Positions 60,717 through 64,000 of a stretch of 64,000 bases of DNA are shown piece by piece. The DNA is taken from NCBI RefSeq assembly GCF_900182815.1, contig NZ_FXUA01000009.1, positions 1 to 64,000 on the forward strand, given 5' to 3'. Position numbers and translations under genes: made by a program. The stretch's first letter is position 1. Each line of letters starts with the position of its first letter. The DNA is from Algoriphagus winogradskyi (GTDB lineage: Bacteria; Bacteroidota; Bacteroidia; Cytophagales; Cyclobacteriaceae). The notes under the pieces are model-generated. The model searched no databases. It saw only the letters and a program-made list of their open reading frames with translations, and was not told the origin of the DNA.

Positions 60717-61065
60717 ATGGGACAGTCACTCGTAAAGAATTATGTACATATCATTTTTAGCACGAAGAAGAACAGAGCCATTCATCCATCGCAATTGGCA
60801 AGGTGGCTACGACGCATTTTCAGTTAATCCGAGCCAGATTGAAATTGTTAGTATTTATATACAAAACCAACGAGAGCATCATGTAAGCAAAACTTTTCAA
60901 GAGGAATACAGAGCATTTATAAAAAAAATATAAGGTAGACTATGACGAGAGGTATGTTTGGGGCTAATGCTATAATTACGCCCTTTTAGGGCTTAGATAA
61001 ATATCTATCTATATATATCATCGATGGGCTTCACCCATCGCTGAGGTATTTAGCCCTTTCAGGGC
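60443..61065 (+). mobile_element. REP/RAYT module 2 (decayed)
   Basis: The same ordered palindromes as module 1 surround a broken RAYT gene: left GCCCTGTAAGGGC, CGGTCGCTAGGCCG, GCCCTGAAAGGGC; right GCCCTTTTAGGGC (60980-60992), CGATGGG-CTTCA-CCCATCG (61022-61040), GCCCTTTCAGGGC (61053-61065). The first left palindrome (60443-60455) is a mutated extra. Confidence 0.75.
60717..60967 (+). pseudogene. RAYT transposase pseudogene with internal deletion and frameshifts
   Basis: It starts MGQSLVKNYVHIIFSTK as in the intact copy, then a frame change, and about 70 codons (including the HUH region) are gone. The frame resumes with NWQGGYDAFSVNPSQIEIV and IQNQREHH, keeping the Tyr region. A run of eight A (six in the intact copy) shifts the frame again before KVDYDERYVWG. 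It cannot make an active enzyme. Confidence 0.9.
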
Positions 61066-61193
61066 TAAATTGATAATCGAGCACCCAATAAAAAATTGGC
61101 TCTGAATTGGCCCTAAAACAAAATAACTGTAGAAAACTGTTAGGAGGGAAGTTTAGTGATTTGACTCAATACTTAAATGTGACGACATGAATT

Positions 61194-61649
61194 TTAACTC
61201 TCAAAACCTGGCTTTACATTACTCCAAAACTCATCCAAGGCGATGATTCTGGGTTTGAGGAATGAAATGATCTCTGGCCAATCTGCTTCATTCATCACAT
61301 TCACGGCTGGTAATTTTTTTTCTATTCTGGAAACCAACTGCCCAAACTCATTCTCTTGGTGCAAATTCCAACTCCACTCTTCGCCTACCGTGACCTCCAG
61401 CATTTTCCTAAACTGAGCAAATTGATCAAAATACAACTCCTGCAATTCCTCGTCAGCATGACCGATCTCTATTCCAATCGACGCAAAATCACGCTCAGCT
61501 TTCATCCTGAAATAAATATTCCGAACGCCTGTTTTGTAATTCGGCCAGTTAATTCGCCTTCCTTCCGCATTCGGAATGGGTTTCATGTATTGCCCAAAAG
61601 CAATCCAAAACTCCGAACGGATTCTCGATGTTTCAGCTTTGTTGTACAA
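61194..61649 (-). CDS. DUF4268 family protein
   Basis: A 151-residue protein with the DUF4268 pattern: RIRSEFWIAFGQYMKPIPNA, INWPNYKTGVRNIYFRM, ASIGIEIGHADEEL and FEQFAQF-like (FDQFAQFRKML), then WSWNLHQENEFGQLVSRI. The domain often occurs beside restriction or nuclease functions elsewhere; here it is alone. Its ATG is 2 bp after the chaN stop. Confidence 0.85.
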   Translation of the reverse strand: MYNKAETSRIRSEFWIAFGQYMKPIPNAEGRRINWPNYKTGVRNIYFRMKAERDFASIGIEIGHADEELQELYFDQFAQFRKMLEVTVGEEWSWNLHQENEFGQLVSRIEKKLPAVNVMNEADWPEIISFLKPRIIALDEFWSNVKPGFES

Positions 61650-61651
61650 GA

Positions 61652-62515
61652 TTAATAGGTAGTATGGCTGTCGCTAGGTAAGACAAGGATAATTTCACCG
61701 GCTTTTGCATTTTCATCATCCAGTTTATCCAATTGATCTTGTGTTACCATGTGGATATCTAAAATTTTCAGATCTGGGAACTCTCTTTTCAAATACCACA
61801 AAATACCCTCTCCGTCTTTGGTATGGTAGGAACCATTGATATGATAGATCTGCTTTCCTTCACGAATAGGCTCAAAAAGTGATTCTGCCATGGTCGCATC
61901 TTTCAAAGCCTGAGCTTGAATCATAAAATCGGAATTGCCCGGCGCGCCATGCATCATATCCTTCATGGCAACATAGCCTGGCATGCTCATATCTACTTCT
62001 ACCGGTAGCTTCGCAAAATATTTTTTCGCTTGGGAAGAAAGAGAATCCAAAGCGCCTAAACCAGCTTTACTGACTAGAGAAGCATATTTTCTTGGAACAT
62101 TTGTGGCAATAAACCTTAACCCTTTCTCCTTAGCATAGCGCAAAATAGGGCGGTAATCGCTATTGTAATTCTTCCAAAGATTTGCCTCAGCTTCGAAATT
62201 GCTTTCGGTAATTTGACCTGAAAACCACTCGTCCAAGTTCAACTGATCTTCTCGCTCAAAAATCTCTGATCCTACCACCAAATCAGGATTCTGCGCTTGC
62301 AATCCTTTTAGCACCTGCAATTTTAACCAGTGCCCAAGACTGTTATTATGAAGCTCTCCAAAGAAAACCGCATCAACATCTTTAGCGTCTTTGAGAACAT
62401 CCTTCAAATCTATTTTTTTGCCTTTGTTAGTAAAAAACTGATAGGCCTCTCCCTGAGCTTTGAGGGTTCCAAATGAACCAAAAACTAGCAGGAACACTAG
62501 AAAATAATTACGCAT
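61652..62515 (-). CDS. ChaN-family exported protein
   Basis: A 287-residue protein with a signal peptide. VDAVFFGELHNNSLGHWLKL (His/Glu motif) and DLVVGSEIFEREDQ, then AYFAKLPVEVDMSMPGY and IYHINGSYHTKDGEGILWYL fit the ChaN heme-binding fold. Its start overlaps folB by 8 bp. In Campylobacter ChaN binds heme for iron uptake; that role is inferred here. Confidence 0.88.
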   Translation of the reverse strand: MRNYFLVFLLVFGSFGTLKAQGEAYQFFTNKGKKIDLKDVLKDAKDVDAVFFGELHNNSLGHWLKLQVLKGLQAQNPDLVVGSEIFEREDQLNLDEWFSGQITESNFEAEANLWKNYNSDYRPILRYAKEKGLRFIATNVPRKYASLVSKAGLGALDSLSSQAKKYFAKLPVEVDMSMPGYVAMKDMMHGAPGNSDFMIQAQALKDATMAESLFEPIREGKQIYHINGSYHTKDGEGILWYLKREFPDLKILDIHMVTQDQLDKLDDENAKAGEIILVLPSDSHTTY

Positions 62516-62873
62516 AATCTTCCGGGTATTGAATTTGCACAGAGGAGAAGCTTACTAATCCTCCGAGAGCAGGATGATGCTTTTTAAGCGTTAATCTAAT
62601 TGTTGTGGTTTTGGGATAGGCCTCTAAAATATCGGTCACAATCATGTGGCCCAGATGTTCGAGCAGTTTCACTTTCACATCCATTCTGGCTTTGATCAAT
62701 TTGTACAATTTGGAGTAATCCACAGTTGCACTCAGGTCATCATGAAGCATCGCCTGTCTGAAATCTGTTTCCAGTTCGAGATCCAAGGTAAAGCGATTTC
62801 CAAGTATGGATTCCTCGGGATATGCTCCGTGGTAGGCGTGAAACTCAATCCCTTCGAGACTTACTTTCCCCAT
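62508..62873 (-). CDS. folB: dihydroneopterin aldolase
   Basis: A 121-residue FolB: VSLEGIEFHAYHGAYPEES (with the Glu/Tyr active-site region), TVDYSKLYKLIKARMD, LLEHLGHMIVTDIL and IRLTLKKHHPALGG. It converts dihydroneopterin to hydroxymethylpterin in folate synthesis. ATG overlaps the divIVA stop (ATGA). Confidence 0.94.
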   Translation of the reverse strand: MGKVSLEGIEFHAYHGAYPEESILGNRFTLDLELETDFRQAMLHDDLSATVDYSKLYKLIKARMDVKVKLLEHLGHMIVTDILEAYPKTTTIRLTLKKHHPALGGLVSFSSVQIQYPEDYA

Positions 62874-63835
62874 CAGTCAAATTGGTCAAAAAATGAACCT
62901 GATTGGTTCTTAGCATCATCAGTATATTTCGGTTGGGTAGCCTGAGTCTTGAGCGGTTCTTCAAATGGCTTCTTCTCCTTAGCCTCCTCTATTTCTTCTA
63001 TATCCTCTTCAAGAACCTCGTCTTCCAGCTGCATCTTGGTGTCTTCTAATTCCAGCTCCTCCTCTGCATCTTCTTCGATTTCTATCTCCAAATCAGGTGT
63101 TGAATCATGATCTTCTAGCTCTAAGTCCTCTTCTATCACTTCCATTTCAGCTAAAGGACTTTCATCTATTTCTTCTTCGAAAATCTCCTCTTCGTATCCA
63201 AGATTCTCAAGATTTCCGAAAGTGAATGTTTGTGACCTGCTTAGTTCATCTATCGCTCTGGCATGAGCCTTGGCGTCAATTCTAGAGTAATGCGCTTCCG
63301 AAAGATCAATCTGATTCAAGGTGTCCTGTGCAATTCTCTTGAGGCTTTTCACCATTGATTCTCTTTGCTCAGCTAGGCCTTCATAAGATCGGACTAGGCC
63401 TTGCATGCTTTCTCTGAGCTCTACGATAGTCTCTTTCGCCTTGGTTTCCGCAGCGCCGATGATCGCAGCAGCCTGCTCCTCAGCTTGTTTCCTGGAGTCA
63501 GCCAGCATCTGATCAACGTGCTTAGTCGCATTGTCAGCAGTTTCATTTGCATCAGCGATAATCAAGTCCGCAGCTTCATTCGCTTCTACAATTATTGCAG
63601 CTCCGGTATCTTCCGCAGTTTTGAGGGTACGGAAAAGTGATTCCTCCACATCCTTCAATCGCTTTGCCTCTGCTTCTGTATTTTGAAGCTTAGTTTTCAG
63701 CTCCATATTTTCTTTGTGAAGCAGGTCGACTACTTCAGATATTTCGTCCAGAAATGTGGTAACTTCTTTTTTCTCATATCCTCTGAATCCAACTTCAAAG
63801 GTTTTTTGCCGAATGGCTGCTGGTGTGATCTTCAT
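62873..63835 (-). CDS. divIVA: DivIVA-domain protein with acidic C-terminal tail
   Basis: A 320-residue protein: N-terminal DivIVA lipid-binding region MKITPAAIRQKTFEVGFRGY with KKEVTTFLDEISEVVDLL, a long coiled coil (about residues 25-195) with ANEAADLIIADANETADNA repeats, and an acidic segment (about residues 218-290) rich in Glu and Asp, closing QSGSFFDQFD. DivIVA in Gram-positives marks curved membrane and poles; the Bacteroidota role is not established. Start ATG abuts the shared leader. Confidence 0.88.
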   Translation of the reverse strand: MKITPAAIRQKTFEVGFRGYEKKEVTTFLDEISEVVDLLHKENMELKTKLQNTEAEAKRLKDVEESLFRTLKTAEDTGAAIIVEANEAADLIIADANETADNATKHVDQMLADSRKQAEEQAAAIIGAAETKAKETIVELRESMQGLVRSYEGLAEQRESMVKSLKRIAQDTLNQIDLSEAHYSRIDAKAHARAIDELSRSQTFTFGNLENLGYEEEIFEEEIDESPLAEMEVIEEDLELEDHDSTPDLEIEIEEDAEEELELEDTKMQLEDEVLEEDIEEIEEAKEKKPFEEPLKTQATQPKYTDDAKNQSGSFFDQFD

Positions 63836-63929
63836 GTGTTTATAATTTGTCTTTTAAAGGCCCCATGGAATCTCGCGTGGCTATAATCCGATATGCTTTG
63901 AGACCTTGAATCATGCTCGATTTCATAGG
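63836..63929 (-). promoter_or_regulatory. shared 5' leader element, copy B (divIVA)
   Basis: On the minus strand ATGAAATCGAGCATG, a 35-base middle, GCGAGATTCCATGGGGCC, then TTTAAAAGACAAATTATAAA and CAC before the divIVA ATG. Middle words CATATCGG and TTATAGCC align with copy A (CATATTGG, TTATCAGCC). It starts directly beyond the stop of the upstream WD40 gene. Confidence 0.65.
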
Positions 63930-64000
63930 TTAATTCGCTTCAATTTGCCAAATAGAAATAGTACGGTCGTCTGACACAGAAATTACATTGCCTTGATAGC
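63930..64000 (-). CDS. WD40-repeat protein, 3' end only (partial)
   Basis: The minus strand reads into the window from the right edge and ends VISVSDDRTISIWQIEAN with a TAA at 63930-63932. SDDRTISIWQI is a textbook WD40 repeat end. Only 23 codons are inside the window, so the length and partner domains are unknown. It is the upstream neighbour of divIVA. Confidence 0.8.
   Translation of the reverse strand, partial: YQGNVISVSDDRTISIWQIEAN

Noticed and set aside
60742..60933. 63-codon plus-strand ORF as an independent small gene
   Set aside because: It is a frame-shifted remainder of the RAYT pseudogene, not a separate gene.
1..64000. CRISPR array, prophage or integrative element
   Set aside because: No regularly spaced direct repeats, integrase or phage genes were seen; the only mobile units are the two RAYT modules and short repeats.

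Overview
The window reads as chromosome of a Bacteroidota bacterium, most likely a marine Cytophagales member of the Cyclobacteriaceae/Algoriphagus type (inference). Support: A+T-rich DNA, start regions without clear Shine-Dalgarno sequences, several promoters with the Bacteroidota -7 box TAnnTTTG, ribonuclease Y next to zapA and pheT, DUF349, DUF3108, DUF2795, DUF1684 and M81 family proteins, and three formylglycine sulfatases. I see no rRNA, tRNA, CRISPR array or prophage.

Layout. 1-2200: a probable gene end, then a small minus-strand pair made of a 54-residue double-glycine-leader peptide and a secreted lipocalin-like protein, then an MtfA-like peptidase. 2596-9102: minus-strand housekeeping block (rny, zapA, a coiled-coil protein, pheT, DUF1684, radC, rpsT). 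9315-19477: a P1-nuclease/phospholipase C-like secreted enzyme, a four-helix-bundle protein, an aminotransferase, three tiny membrane proteins (one apparently frameshifted), a sulfatase, a membrane metallophosphoesterase, ettA, DUF349 and DUF2795. 19692-24388: a LytTR two-component pair with a LiaF-like protein, ispD and queA. 24597-29841: ABC permease, recA, DUF3108 and a PhoB/PhoR-type pair. 29921-33490: pseudouridine synthase, then the translation cluster rplM-rpsI and rpsB, then tsf. 33660-39492: M1 peptidase, thiL, methylmalonyl-CoA epimerase, an A-type Fe-S carrier, gcvT and comB. 39677-52197: cytoplasmic alpha-amylase, sulfatase, MazG-like hydrolase, VanZ-RDD membrane protein, M81 lipoprotein, a higBA toxin-antitoxin pair, DUF1801, a Tat-exported class V aminotransferase, DUF302 and a 901-residue alginate-lyase/beta-helix fusion. 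52281-61065: two copies of a REP/RAYT transposase module (one intact, one decayed) flanking a ModF-like ATPase, a third sulfatase, the dtd operon, a second IscA-like protein and DUF6265. 61194-64000: an operon of divIVA, folB, chaN and DUF4268, preceded by the 3' end of a WD40 gene.

The observations most worth following up are: (1) the double-glycine peptide with its lipocalin-like partner; (2) a repeated leader element of about 95 bp that abuts the start codons of queA, divIVA and the LiaF-like gene, with a partial copy before the DUF1684 gene; (3) the REP/RAYT module and its decaying sister copy; (4) two copies of a 3'-end hairpin with compensatory stem changes; (5) the lyase/beta-helix fusion; (6) a third small membrane gene broken in an A-run. 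Intergenic DNA also holds several Bacteroidota-style word-like repeats.

All function calls come from reading motifs in the translated sequence; no database search was run.
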